Assembly (NCBI GenBank): GCA_903933385.1
Contig: CAIZJW010000287.1
Span: forward strand, 1 to 49,825
Source of the DNA: an uncultured Silvanigrella sp.
Lineage (GTDB): Bacteria; Bdellovibrionota_B; Oligoflexia; Silvanigrellales; Silvanigrellaceae
Length of the DNA stretch: 49,825 bases
Direction of reading: 5' to 3'
How positions within the stretch are numbered: position 1 is the first letter of the stretch; each line of letters begins with the position of its first letter. Both the position numbers and the translations under genes were made by a program. Under the pieces are notes generated by a model. That model ran no database searches. It saw only the letters and a list, made by a program, of their open reading frames with translations, and was not told where the DNA came from. This document shows positions 25,394 to 33,873 of the stretch, in pieces.

Positions 25394-27504
25394 ATATTCC
25401 CAAGACTAGAAAAGTTGTTGTTTTGAATTTCCTTGAGCAGGGGAGCGATCTTCTCGGGACAATTAAACTCGATGGTATTGAGTTTGAAGTCATCGAGAAA
25501 AGGATTGGCTGGGACTTCTCAATGGCGCATTATATCGTTCACGAAATGGACGGCGATGTCGACGCCTTTGTGCTCAGTGGAGTGAGAGATAAGGCAGTTT
25601 TTGGCAATAGAGAGGTATTGCATCATCCCACCCGCGACCTCATTCGATTTGCCGACAGGACTCCAGTTTATACAGGGGTCGACCTGGTCACTCTTTTTGG
25701 CAACTGGACGTTGCGCAAATTTCTGCGCGAAGAACCTCATTTCTTTAAAAGAAAGAAGGTTCTTTTCCACACTGCTCTGTACACACCATTTGCAGAGTCT
25801 TTTATAGAAAGTGGAGCAATACTGCAGTCAGCTGATCCGCTTTTTTTGTTTGGTATGCCAACCCTTCTTCAGAATCAGAAACAAATTGGCCGATTCTTAA
25901 CTTTGATTACGCCATTGCTGTCTTCGAAATTGGTTGCTGGTCGGCATGTTTTTTCGCAATGGATGAGGGAACATTCCTCCAAGTCGCTGTCAAAATGGAT
26001 CTCTGGTTGCGATGTGTTTGTCACCTATTCGGCGTTGCTAGGTGAGATCGAAAAGCCAGAGGTGTTTGAGGGAAAGGTGGTATTTACTGACTTCCTCACC
26101 TCCGCACAACGCGAGAAACTCGAACGTTTCAAGGTGGCGCAGATTGTGGAGTTTGCTCCCGATGTGTCTGCATTGAAAATTCCGGAAGAATTATGGTCAT
26201 TCGGTCTGACAACTGCGCTTATGGATCAGTTGCGAATCAGTCGACAGAGCAATCTTGAATTGAGTGAATTTGCACTCGAAATGATTGAAGGTTTGCGAAT
26301 CGAGCCCCGTCGTCTTCAATCGGCATCCAAAGTCCCAAGGCGTTGTGCATTCATTATTCATCCCCTCAGCGTGAAACATTTAGCCCTCACGCCAGGCTTT
26401 TCTTGGCTTCGCAGTGCGCCAAAGAAGGTTGTTTCGGTCGCGGAAGGAGCTATGGCTCGCGTTCCGGTGTTTCGCTATGGAGAGCTCACGCGTGTTCGCA
26501 GTGAATTGACTGGACAGGAAGTGATCTGTGACATCTATGCATTGTGCGCAACCCCGCGCGCCATGCTCCGCATGGATGAAAATTTTATCTACGACCAACT
26601 TGTTGCTGCGGCAGAGCACGCTCACAAACGTGGCGCGCTGATGATCGGTCTGGGAGCGTATACAAAAGTAATTGGTGATTCAGGCGTGACCGTCGCACGT
26701 CGTTCACCTATCCCAGTGACAACTGGTAATTCATACTCTGCCGCCGCAACTTTGTGGGCTGCACGTATGATGGTTGAGCGCATGGGTTTTGTCACACGCG
26801 AGCCAAAAAATGGGCTCCTAAAGATGAAGGTCATGGTCGTTGGTGCGACTGGGAGTATAGGCCGCGTGTCAGCGCAGCTCCTTGCGCTTGTCGCTGATGA
26901 AATTGTGATTGTGGCACCCCGGGCTGACAAACTTCTCGAGTTGCGTGATGAGCTCAAAGAGTTGGCGCCAAATACAGAGGTTTTGGTACGAACTGATCCG
27001 AACGAAGAATTGTTGGACACCGATTTGGTAGTGACTGCGACTTCCAATCAACGAGGACAGATTTTAGACATCATGCGCGTGAAGCCTGGCGCCGTGATCT
27101 GTGATTGCTCACGTCCACTGGATATTCGTCCTGAGGAGGCAAAACGTCGGCCAGATGTTCTGGTGATAGAAAGCGGCGAAATTGATTTGCCTGGTCCGGT
27201 GCGGATGACAGTGGATATTGGCCTGCCAAAACCAAGTGTTTACGCTTGTTTGGCTGAAACAGTTCTTCTCACAATGGAAGGCCGCTATGAATGTTTTTCA
27301 CTGTCTCGTCAATTGCAGTTGGAGCGTGTGAAAGAGATTTATCAATTGGGACTGAAGCACGGAGCGAAATTGGCGACTATTCGCACTCACGAGGGAGTTC
27401 TGACCGAGGAACAAATTGAACGCTGTCGTGAACTGGCTCTGCAGATGCGCCGCGATTGGCAAAAGCCAGTTGCATCGACAAAAAGAAAGTTGAGGCTCGT
27501 ATGA
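25390..27504 (+). CDS. Acyl-ACP-reductase-like dehydrogenase with unknown N-terminal domain
   Basis: A 704-residue two-part protein. From about residue 370 on it resembles cyanobacterial long-chain acyl-ACP reductase (AAR), which makes fatty aldehydes: HAHKRGALMIGLGAYTKVI, TTGNSYSAAATLW, the Rossmann motif VVGATGSIG (glycines 485-491) and YACLAETVLLTMEGRYE. The Cys in that last block (residue 620) matches the acyl-thioester Cys294 of Synechococcus AAR. Residues 1-330 belong to no family I recognise. They lack a signal peptide or clear membrane segment, and include a hydrophobic ADPLFLFGMPTLL stretch. No aldehyde-deformylating oxygenase is in the window, so alkane synthesis is not implied. Start and stop overlap both neighbours by 4 bases. 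Function: probably reduction of an acyl thioester, by inference. Confidence 0.75.
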   Translation: MNIPKTRKVVVLNFLEQGSDLLGTIKLDGIEFEVIEKRIGWDFSMAHYIVHEMDGDVDAFVLSGVRDKAVFGNREVLHHPTRDLIRFADRTPVYTGVDLVTLFGNWTLRKFLREEPHFFKRKKVLFHTALYTPFAESFIESGAILQSADPLFLFGMPTLLQNQKQIGRFLTLITPLLSSKLVAGRHVFSQWMREHSSKSLSKWISGCDVFVTYSALLGEIEKPEVFEGKVVFTDFLTSAQREKLERFKVAQIVEFAPDVSALKIPEELWSFGLTTALMDQLRISRQSNLELSEFALEMIEGLRIEPRRLQSASKVPRRCAFIIHPLSVKHLALTPGFSWLRSAPKKVVSVAEGAMARVPVFRYGELTRVRSELTGQEVICDIYALCATPRAMLRMDENFIYDQLVAAAEHAHKRGALMIGLGAYTKVIGDSGVTVARRSPIPVTTGNSYSAAATLWAARMMVERMGFVTREPKNGLLKMKVMVVGATGSIGRVSAQLLALVADEIVIVAPRADKLLELRDELKELAPNTEVLVRTDPNEELLDTDLVVTATSNQRGQILDIMRVKPGAVICDCSRPLDIRPEEAKRRPDVLVIESGEIDLPGPVRMTVDIGLPKPSVYACLAETVLLTMEGRYECFSLSRQLQLERVKEIYQLGLKHGAKLATIRTHEGVLTEEQIERCRELALQMRRDWQKPVASTKRKLRLV

Positions 27505-28595
27505 GCTCCGGTTACTTCAACACCCTCAATTACACCCTCGCCAATGAAGACACCGCATTGGAAATGAATGTTCTCCCTGAAAATGTTGCGCATGCACTCG
27601 CCGTGGCGGGAAGTGGTGCACGCGTTCTTCCACTCTTTGCAAAAAATCCTGCACATCTGACCTGCGTTGATCTTTCTCGGGAGCAGCTCCTTTTAACTGA
27701 ACTTCGTATTGAGTCGGCGCGCGTGTTGAGTCGCGAAGATTTTCTTTGTTTTTGGGGTTATCCACCGCGTTTAGTCAATCCCGAATTTCGTTTAAAGGTT
27801 CTGACTGAACTGCAGATTTCCCAGGAATGCCGAAGCCTGTTTGAAGGTATTTTCAAGCAGCTTGGTTGGACGTCATTGTTGTATGTTGGTCGGTGGGAAC
27901 GAACATTTTTGAAGATTTCTAAGCTGTGTCGTGTTTTGCTAGGTGAAGATTCAAGGAATATTTTCGCGGCAAAAAATTTCTCCGAGCACTTGCTCTATGT
28001 GACCCGAGATTTCTCAAATTTTAGATGGAATGCTCTTGTTTTTTTAATTGGAAACTCAAAATTTTTTAATGCCCTTTTATACAAGGGCCATTTCCCACAA
28101 AAGAATGTTCCTGGGAGTCATCGAAGATATTATAAGGATGCATTTAATAGAATCTTCGCAAACGGAGTGCCTAGGCAAAACTTCTTCTTGCAGCTTACTT
28201 TCCTTGGAGAGTTGATATTTGAAGAGGGTAATCCTGTTGAATGTCATGCAGGCGTTTATGAGAAAATTCAGGCAGGTATTAGGTTAGCAAAAATTGAGTA
28301 TAAGCTTGGCAATGTCATTGATGTTGTGAGTCAAAGCTCTGAGAATCCGATTGATTTCGTTTCGCTCTCTGATGTTCCTTCCTACTTTGATGAAGCCACT
28401 GCTCGAGATTTTCTGACGCGAATGACTGTCGGTCTATCAAGTGATGCAATTGTTGTCGCCCGTTATTATTTGCGGGTTATTAACTGGATGAATCAAGGTG
28501 GATTCAAAAAGGTCAATGCTGACTTTGAAAGATGGATCGAGGAAGAAAAGACACAGATGTATCATATCGATATTTTCAGGAAGATAAGTGCGTGA
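27501..28595 (+). CDS. BtaA/DUF3419-like aminocarboxypropyl transferase
   Basis: A 364-residue protein resembling BtaA, which transfers the 3-amino-3-carboxypropyl group of SAM to diacylglycerol in betaine-lipid synthesis. Residues 1-70 show the expected start: an N-terminal NTLNYTLANEDTALE segment, the SAM loop VAGSGARVL (37-39 GSG) and VDLSREQLLLTELRI. A later FVSLSDVPSYFDEATARDFL block is also family-like. No BtaB methyltransferase is adjacent, so the product need not be a betaine lipid. The base composition of 27.9-28.5 kb looks somewhat more AT-rich than its neighbours. ATG 27501 overlaps the reductase stop (ATGA). Confidence 0.75.
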   Translation: MSSGYFNTLNYTLANEDTALEMNVLPENVAHALAVAGSGARVLPLFAKNPAHLTCVDLSREQLLLTELRIESARVLSREDFLCFWGYPPRLVNPEFRLKVLTELQISQECRSLFEGIFKQLGWTSLLYVGRWERTFLKISKLCRVLLGEDSRNIFAAKNFSEHLLYVTRDFSNFRWNALVFLIGNSKFFNALLYKGHFPQKNVPGSHRRYYKDAFNRIFANGVPRQNFFLQLTFLGELIFEEGNPVECHAGVYEKIQAGIRLAKIEYKLGNVIDVVSQSSENPIDFVSLSDVPSYFDEATARDFLTRMTVGLSSDAIVVARYYLRVINWMNQGGFKKVNADFERWIEEEKTQMYHIDIFRKISA

Positions 28596-29362
28596 GGTGG
28601 CAAGTGGTTAGGTTGCAGCTTTTCTTGGGAGCAGCGATTTTTTGCGTTTGGTCTGCTGCAAGTTTGCGGGTTGAAGCTGCCTCTCCCGAAAAATCAAAGC
28701 TCGGCCGACAGAGCAGTCAGCCGAGCCCTGACGAGATTCTTCGGAGAACTGATGAAGTCCGTTGTCCTTCAGAATCTTATTTTATGGAAGTTGAGGTGAA
28801 CAGCAAGAGTGACGATAACGTCGTGAAGCTTGAAGTATTCACAAAAGGGCGCGACAAAACTCGTGTGAATACCATTCTTCCCACACGCGATCGTGGACGC
28901 AATATGGTCATGATTGGCGAGGAGATGTGGGCCTATGTGCCAAATTTGAAACGGGCAGTTCGAGTTGCCCTGAATCAGAAGCTCACGGGGCAAGCAGCAA
29001 ATGGCGATGTGAGTCGCATGCGCTGGTGGGGCGATTATTCCGCGGTCAAGGAATCGGACGATGAGAAATTTTGGGTTCTGATGCTCACAGCTCGAAAGAA
29101 GGGGCTGACTTACGAGAAGATCCGTGCGTGGGTTGAAAAGGGTAGCTTCCGGCCTGTTAAGGCAGAGTATTTGAGTTTGTCTGGAATGATTCTAAAGAAA
29201 ACGAGTTTTGGCGATTTTAGATCAATTGCAGGCGCAGTGCGCCCTACTGAAATAAGTATTCAAGACGCAAAAAATTCAAATGATTCTTCAGTGATTCGAA
29301 TTTTGAAACTTGAAGCCCGCGAATCTTCAGATACCATCTTCAATCAGAACGCATTGCGCTGA
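28592..29362 (+). CDS. Outer-membrane lipoprotein-sorting-like protein (LolA-fold, COG2834-type)
   Basis: A 256-residue exported protein with an N-terminal hydrophobic segment (LQLFLGAAIFCVWSAASL) and a LolA/LolB-like body: a KLEVFTKGRDKTRVNTILP strand pair, then NMVMIGEEMWAYVPNLKRAVRV, RMRWWGDYS, and GSFRPVKAEYLSLSG. This is the pattern of outer-membrane lipoprotein-sorting proteins that often sit beside lipid exporters. The start is GTG 28592, overlapping the previous stop as GTGA; GTG 28604 is an alternative. It may carry the lipid made by the upstream genes across the periplasm (inference). It is distinct from the lolA at 10.2-10.9 kb. Confidence 0.78.
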   Translation: MRWQVVRLQLFLGAAIFCVWSAASLRVEAASPEKSKLGRQSSQPSPDEILRRTDEVRCPSESYFMEVEVNSKSDDNVVKLEVFTKGRDKTRVNTILPTRDRGRNMVMIGEEMWAYVPNLKRAVRVALNQKLTGQAANGDVSRMRWWGDYSAVKESDDEKFWVLMLTARKKGLTYEKIRAWVEKGSFRPVKAEYLSLSGMILKKTSFGDFRSIAGAVRPTEISIQDAKNSNDSSVIRILKLEARESSDTIFNQNALR

Positions 29363-29382
29363 GGCTGTCTGGATAGCTGACG

Positions 29383-30618
29383 ATGAAATCAACCGATCAC
29401 TTTAAATCTGTTTGTTGGAAGCGACTGATTTTTCTGTCAGCTTGCTCTTGGTTTGGTTTTTGTTCCGATGCCCGTGCAGAGCTTCGTGCATGGTCGGGAA
29501 GCGCGGAGCTTTCTACTGTCGGCTCGCCAGAGAATAATGTCCTTTGGAATTTTCGCCCTGGATTGGGCCTAAAATGGGAGCCCTCGTTTTCACTCTTTCC
29601 TCATTGGAGTCTCGGATTAGAAGGGCGAATTCGTGCCGATTCTCAATCTGAATTTTCATTATCAGGGCGGCAATTCGATGCGCGAGTCGACAGAGCTGTT
29701 CTTCAATGGATTGGATCAGAAGCGAGTCTTTCAGCCGGGTGGCAGAAGTTTACTTGGGGTGACTCAGCTTTTTTAGATGGTGTTGATGTTCTCAACGCCC
29801 GCGACCTCACTGAGCCTGTTTACTCCGACGATGAACTGCTCAAAATCGCTGTCCCTTCTGTGTCTCTCCAATATCTTGCAGGCAATACCGTTTTTCAGGC
29901 TGTTATAGTTGTCCAACCTGGTCGCTCACCTGTGCCCACTGAAGCTGCTGGAGTCAATGTGAACGCTCCTGAACCCCTGCGGCCCGGAGATGTTTACGAG
30001 TTCGGATTGAAGGCGGGTGGCTTGCTTAAAAACGGTTGGGACATCAACGGATATCTCGCGTCACATCAGGAGCGAATTCCGCAGGCAGTGCTCGTGCCCA
30101 ATCCTCTCGGGCTCTCTGTGCGTCTTTATGAACCACGCGTATTCACGCTTGGAATAACTGCAACGCAGTCTGCAGGTGATGTTGTGGTCCGATCTGAGAT
30201 GGCGTTTCACTTCAATCGCGCACTTCCCGAGTTCGGGCTTGCTCAAGAGGCAACGGCAAATCAGATGGTTGGGCACGTCACTGCGGATTTCACCCTGTTT
30301 TCTGATCTCATTCTCACGGGCGAGATCTGGGCTGAAAAATGGTCAGAGGCCTCGAGCGATTCTTTCAAAAATACAAGCAGCCTTTTAGGTGCGCGTTTGC
30401 AGAAGCCACTCTGGTCGCAGCGAGTTGATACTTCGTTGGGTTTTCTGACGTCGGCCGCTGTCAATGAGAGTCTTTTGACTGCCGGATTTACCTGGAAGTT
30501 TCTTGATGCTTGGCAGTGGAATCTAGATGCCTATCGCGTGCAAACGTCAAAGGGTCATTCTTTGGCGCGCCGACAGCTCAAAAATCTGATAAACTCGACT
30601 CTGAAATTTCAGTTCTGA
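29383..30618 (+). CDS. DUF1302-like outer-membrane beta-barrel protein
   Basis: A 411-residue exported protein with a signal peptide cleaved near SDARA. The mature sequence is rich in alternating aromatic/polar strands and ends in LKFQF, with terminal Phe. The internal block GWQKFTWGDSAFLDGVDVLN followed by ARDLTEP resembles the DUF1302 family, in which a long barrel is often encoded beside a lipoprotein-sorting protein. It starts 20 bases after that gene here, matching the same pairing. Transport cargo unknown. No RND/MMPL permease is encoded in the window, unlike many DUF1302 loci. Confidence 0.7.
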   Translation: MKSTDHFKSVCWKRLIFLSACSWFGFCSDARAELRAWSGSAELSTVGSPENNVLWNFRPGLGLKWEPSFSLFPHWSLGLEGRIRADSQSEFSLSGRQFDARVDRAVLQWIGSEASLSAGWQKFTWGDSAFLDGVDVLNARDLTEPVYSDDELLKIAVPSVSLQYLAGNTVFQAVIVVQPGRSPVPTEAAGVNVNAPEPLRPGDVYEFGLKAGGLLKNGWDINGYLASHQERIPQAVLVPNPLGLSVRLYEPRVFTLGITATQSAGDVVVRSEMAFHFNRALPEFGLAQEATANQMVGHVTADFTLFSDLILTGEIWAEKWSEASSDSFKNTSSLLGARLQKPLWSQRVDTSLGFLTSAAVNESLLTAGFTWKFLDAWQWNLDAYRVQTSKGHSLARRQLKNLINSTLKFQF

Positions 30619-30647
30619 GGCGATAGATTTTTTTCGGAGTAGAAGCA

Positions 30648-31490
30648 TTGTTGCTTTTGCGTGTCAGTCTTGTGGGGCTCATTTTTTTGCTGCTGGGTTT
30701 TCAGCAGGCGGATGCTTTTGTTTTTCTCGGCCCTGCGAAACCAAGATTGAAGCCTGCTGGTGGGCAAACTCAGGTGTTTCATTTGACCCCAGTAGCTCCT
30801 AGTTTCATAGATAAAGAAACTTTTGAAGATGGTTTTTATTCCGAGCGAAGCGACTCAGAGATTTTCGCTTTGTTGGTAGAGCGCTCGATGCTGGCATGGA
30901 ATGAGATACCAGAATTTGGGATTCAACTTGGAATCGCTGAAGGGACTGAAGGTAAAATAGATCCCGAAGATAATTTATTTTCGATTGGTGTTGGAAAGAT
31001 CTCTACAGTTGCGAGCGGTTTGGCCTTTCCTGTGACCGATGAAAAGGATCCTTCGACTCTCCGAGATTGTGACATTCAGGTTGGCACTGATATCGACTCT
31101 ATTCCATCTTTCATTTTCGTAATGATCCACGAGCTTGGTCATTGTCTTGGGCTTGGCCACAATCATTCCGATCCGTCGGCAATCATGGGCTATTGGCAGC
31201 CACGCAAAGAGGTTGCTCTTGGGTTCGATGACATTGCAGGTGCTTTGAGTTTGTACCCTCCGAAAGTTGGTGAGCAGACGAACAGCTTTGCACCCTGCGG
31301 AAGTCTTGTTCACATTCGATTCAGGCAGAAATATGATCGGCCAAACAAAAACCACCCTCAGTACTTTCGAAAAGAAGAAATGAACTGGGGTGGCTTATTA
31401 GTGTTATTTGCTGGACCAGCCCTTCTTTGGCTAGCGAACCTGCTTAGACCATTGTCATCCCGCCATCTACGGCCAAAGTCTGGCCAGTGA
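30648..31490 (+). CDS. Matrixin-like exported zinc metalloprotease with C-terminal membrane anchor
   Basis: A 280-residue metzincin. An N-terminal signal segment (LVGLIFLLLGF) is followed by a catalytic domain with the zinc site HELGHCLGLGH (HExxHxxGxxH) and a Met-turn in AIMGYW shortly after. A C-terminal hydrophobic helix ([19 protein letters not shown]) and basic tail suggest membrane anchoring. The start is TTG 30648 after GGAG; TTG 30651 is also possible. It follows the barrel gene by 29 bases and its last 47 bases overlap the convergent fabG gene. Substrate unknown; association with the lipid cluster may be positional only. Confidence 0.8.
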   Translation: MLLLRVSLVGLIFLLLGFQQADAFVFLGPAKPRLKPAGGQTQVFHLTPVAPSFIDKETFEDGFYSERSDSEIFALLVERSMLAWNEIPEFGIQLGIAEGTEGKIDPEDNLFSIGVGKISTVASGLAFPVTDEKDPSTLRDCDIQVGTDIDSIPSFIFVMIHELGHCLGLGHNHSDPSAIMGYWQPRKEVALGFDDIAGALSLYPPKVGEQTNSFAPCGSLVHIRFRQKYDRPNKNHPQYFRKEEMNWGGLLVLFAGPALLWLANLLRPLSSRHLRPKSGQ

Positions 31491-32259
31491 CGTAACTCGA
31501 AGCATCGCTGGCCAGAAACACCGCCATGCGTGCAATTTCGAGGGGATCGCCCAAACGCTCCATTGGAATTTGCTTCAGGACATTCTCAATGAGTTTGTCG
31601 CCGTGAGCTGACGTCATGTCGGTTGTGATGTAGCCGGGGCAAATTGCATTGACCTGGATGTTTCGTGAGGCAAGTTCCTTGGCAAGACTCTTTGTGAGAC
31701 CGAGAATTCCGGCTTTACTCGCCGCGTATGCCGCCTGACCCATGTTGCCAGTCAATCCGATCACCGACGAGATGTTGATAATTTTCCCTGCTCGCTTGCG
31801 CATCATTCCCATGGTTACTGCACGCGCACAGACAAAAGTACCCTTCAGGTTGGTGTTAATGTTTGCATCCCACTCCTCATCTTTCATTTTGATGAAGAGG
31901 TTGTCTCGCGAAACACCAGCGTTGTTTACAAGGATGTCGAAGCCACCGAACTCTTTTTCAAGTGTCTTGATGGCCTCGGAGGTTTGGGCACTGTTTGAGA
32001 CATCGAATTGAACTGCCCTTGCTTGTCCGCCAACGGATTCGATGGCCGCAACAGTTTCCTGGGCGGCTGCCGCATTGCCAGCATAATTAACTATAACTCG
32101 AGCTCCACAGGCCCCCAGAGCCATTGCGATGGAGCGACCGATTCCCCGAGAGCCGCCGGTGACAAGTGCTACCTTCCCAGCAAGAAGGCTGGAATTGTAA
32201 GTTTTTCTGATTTGCTCGGCCACTTGGGCGGGAGTCAGGACGTCCTGTGGTGTGGTCAT
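31444..32259 (-). CDS. fabG: 3-oxoacyl-[acyl-carrier-protein] reductase / SDR
   Basis: NADPH-dependent short-chain dehydrogenase of fatty-acid elongation. Cofactor motif [12 protein letters not shown], catalytic Ser in NISSVIG, Tyr and Lys in YAASKAG, then PGYITTDM and the ending [13 protein letters not shown], all typical of FabG. 271 residues against about 247 for most FabG, because of a 30-residue N-terminal extension ([19 protein letters not shown]). ATG 32259 is preceded by GGAGGAGAT-like sequence, a strong binding site. Its 3' end overlaps the convergent matrixin gene by 47 bases. No acpP or fabF is adjacent, so other SDR substrates are possible. Confidence 0.88.
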   Translation of the reverse strand: MTTPQDVLTPAQVAEQIRKTYNSSLLAGKVALVTGGSRGIGRSIAMALGACGARVIVNYAGNAAAAQETVAAIESVGGQARAVQFDVSNSAQTSEAIKTLEKEFGGFDILVNNAGVSRDNLFIKMKDEEWDANINTNLKGTFVCARAVTMGMMRKRAGKIINISSVIGLTGNMGQAAYAASKAGILGLTKSLAKELASRNIQVNAICPGYITTDMTSAHGDKLIENVLKQIPMERLGDPLEIARMAVFLASDASSYVTGQTLAVDGGMTMV

Positions 32260-32362
32260 GTGATCTCCTCCGGAATATGTCCTCAAACGATAAAAAAAAA
32301 GACCCTGAGCTCTTACGTGATTTTGGCGAAAATCACCAATTACAATCAGTGGGGTGGTTTCC

Positions 32363-32391
32363 TTGAGCCTGCGGACGGGTTAGGATATAGC
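32363..32391 (+). promoter_or_regulatory. Sigma70-type promoter for tRNA-Leu
   Basis: TTGAGC (32363-32368), exactly 17 bases, then TATAGC (32386-32391). Transcription would start near 32398, about 16 bases before the mature tRNA. Confidence 0.6.
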
Positions 32392-32413
32392 CCTCAAGGC
32401 AACCTGAGCCTTT

Positions 32414-32500
32414 GCTCTCATGGCGAAATTGGTAGACGCAACGGACTTAAAATCCGTTGGCCGCAAGGCCGTGCCGGTTCGATTCCGGCTGAGAGCACCA
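32414..32500 (+). tRNA. tRNA-Leu (anticodon UAA)
   Basis: Complete cloverleaf: acceptor GCTCTCA pairs with TGAGAGC, D-arm GGCGAAATTGGTAGACGC, anticodon stem ACGGA/TCCGT with loop CTTAAAA (anticodon TAA at 32448-32450), a long class II variable arm, T-loop GGTTCGATTCC, and encoded CCA. The long variable arm and UAA anticodon give leucine. It lies 48 bases ahead of tyrS and may be processed from a shared transcript. Confidence 0.97.
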
Positions 32501-32548
32501 GTCCATCTCAAATCCGAGTCAGGTTTATCAACCAGGATGGTGGTGCGC

Positions 32549-33796
32549 ATGACACTTCGATACGACGAACTGCTTTTCAAAAGACATTGCGAATCGTGGC
32601 TGGGTATCTCCCCCGATGAACTTCTAGAGTTCATTGAGCCCAAGTGTCAGGAGATGTTGACCCGCAATGAATTGGTCAGTCGTTTAAAGGAAGGGCGGCC
32701 GCTGCGGGTGAAATTTGGTATCGACCCAACGGGTTCGCAGGTTCATATGGGACATTTGGTTCCCATGCTTCTTCTCAACCAGTTCGGCAAAGCAGGACAT
32801 CGGGTTGATTTCATCGTGGGTGGCTTCACAGCGCGAATTGGAGATCCCTCTTGGCGAGATTCAGCGCGCGTGCCTCTGACACTCGAAGAGATCGATGCCA
32901 ACATGAGATCTTATCGCGGGCAGGTGGAAAAGTTCGTTGATGTTTCACGCTTCACCTTTCACAACAATGCCGATTGGATTGACCCTCTCACGCCACGCGA
33001 ATTGTTCGAGTATCTCCAGTGTGTGAGTTTGTCAGAGGCGACTCAACGAGATGATTTCCGCAATCGCATGAAACAAAGCCAGGGAGTGTCACTCGCCGAG
33101 GTTTGCTATGGCATACTTATGGGCGTCGACTCAGTACATCTCAAGAGTGATATCGAGCTTGGTGGAGTAGATCAACTTCTTAATTTTCAGCAATGTCGCA
33201 GCTTAATGCGTCAACGTGGACAGAAAGAAGAAGTTGTTCTCATGACGCCCATTCTCGAAGGCACAGCCGGTGACGGGCGAAAAATGAGTAAGAGCTTTGG
33301 CAACTACATCGCACTCTCAGAAGAACCAAAGGATAAATTTGGGAAGGTGATGTCCATCCCAGATTCGCTCCTCATGCAATACTACAAAGCATTTGCTGAC
33401 GTGCGAAGCTCCGAGCTCGACTCCCTCAAGGCTTTTTGCGCGCAGAGTCCCTTTGAAGCTAAAAAACAACTTGCTTCATTGGTTGTTGCTCTCGGCGATG
33501 GCCTTGAAGCTGGGTTAAAGGAGCGTGAGGAATTTGAACGCTTCTTCTCAAAAAAAGTCATTGATACCGAGGCCTCTGTTCCCCTTAAAATTGGCGGAGC
33601 TGGGAGTGTTTTTGAAGCTCTCGCGGCCTCCGGTGAATTCGCAAGCAAGAGCGAACTCCGCCGTCTTTTTGAGCAAAAGGGAGTAAAGCGGATTGAGGGT
33701 GCTGATGAATTGGCGCTTTCACTCGCAGATACACCCATCGTTGGGCAAATTGTCAAAGTTGGAAAACGGAAGGTCTTCAAACTGGTTTCTGAGTAA
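32549..33796 (+). CDS. tyrS: Tyrosyl-tRNA synthetase
   Basis: Class I aminoacyl-tRNA synthetase charging tRNA-Tyr. The HIGH-type motif is HMGHLVP within GIDPTGSQVHMGH, followed by GGFTARIGDPS, GGVDQLLNFQQCR and the KMSKS motif in GRKMSKSFGN. The C-terminal part (about residues 345-415) is an S4-like RNA-binding domain (SKSELRRLFEQKGVK...). 415 residues, normal for the family. The open frame runs back through the tRNA gene, so the upstream ATGs are false; ATG 32549 (or 32537) is the realistic choice, with AGGATGGTGG before it. Confidence 0.95.
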   Translation: MTLRYDELLFKRHCESWLGISPDELLEFIEPKCQEMLTRNELVSRLKEGRPLRVKFGIDPTGSQVHMGHLVPMLLLNQFGKAGHRVDFIVGGFTARIGDPSWRDSARVPLTLEEIDANMRSYRGQVEKFVDVSRFTFHNNADWIDPLTPRELFEYLQCVSLSEATQRDDFRNRMKQSQGVSLAEVCYGILMGVDSVHLKSDIELGGVDQLLNFQQCRSLMRQRGQKEEVVLMTPILEGTAGDGRKMSKSFGNYIALSEEPKDKFGKVMSIPDSLLMQYYKAFADVRSSELDSLKAFCAQSPFEAKKQLASLVVALGDGLEAGLKEREEFERFFSKKVIDTEASVPLKIGGAGSVFEALAASGEFASKSELRRLFEQKGVKRIEGADELALSLADTPIVGQIVKVGKRKVFKLVSE

Positions 33797-33873
33797 AACA
33801 GAGCCATTCGTTCGCAGACTCCGAATCGGTTTCTTAGAACCACACATCTTGAGCTCTCCAGGGAGGGGTGCAC

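Noticed and set aside
25390-27504. Cyanobacterial-type alkane biosynthesis locus
   Set aside because: An AAR-like protein is present but no aldehyde-deformylating oxygenase gene is in the window, so hydrocarbon synthesis is not supported.
32420-32548. Upstream extension of tyrS
   Set aside because: It reads straight through the tRNA-Leu gene; homology begins at the downstream ATG.
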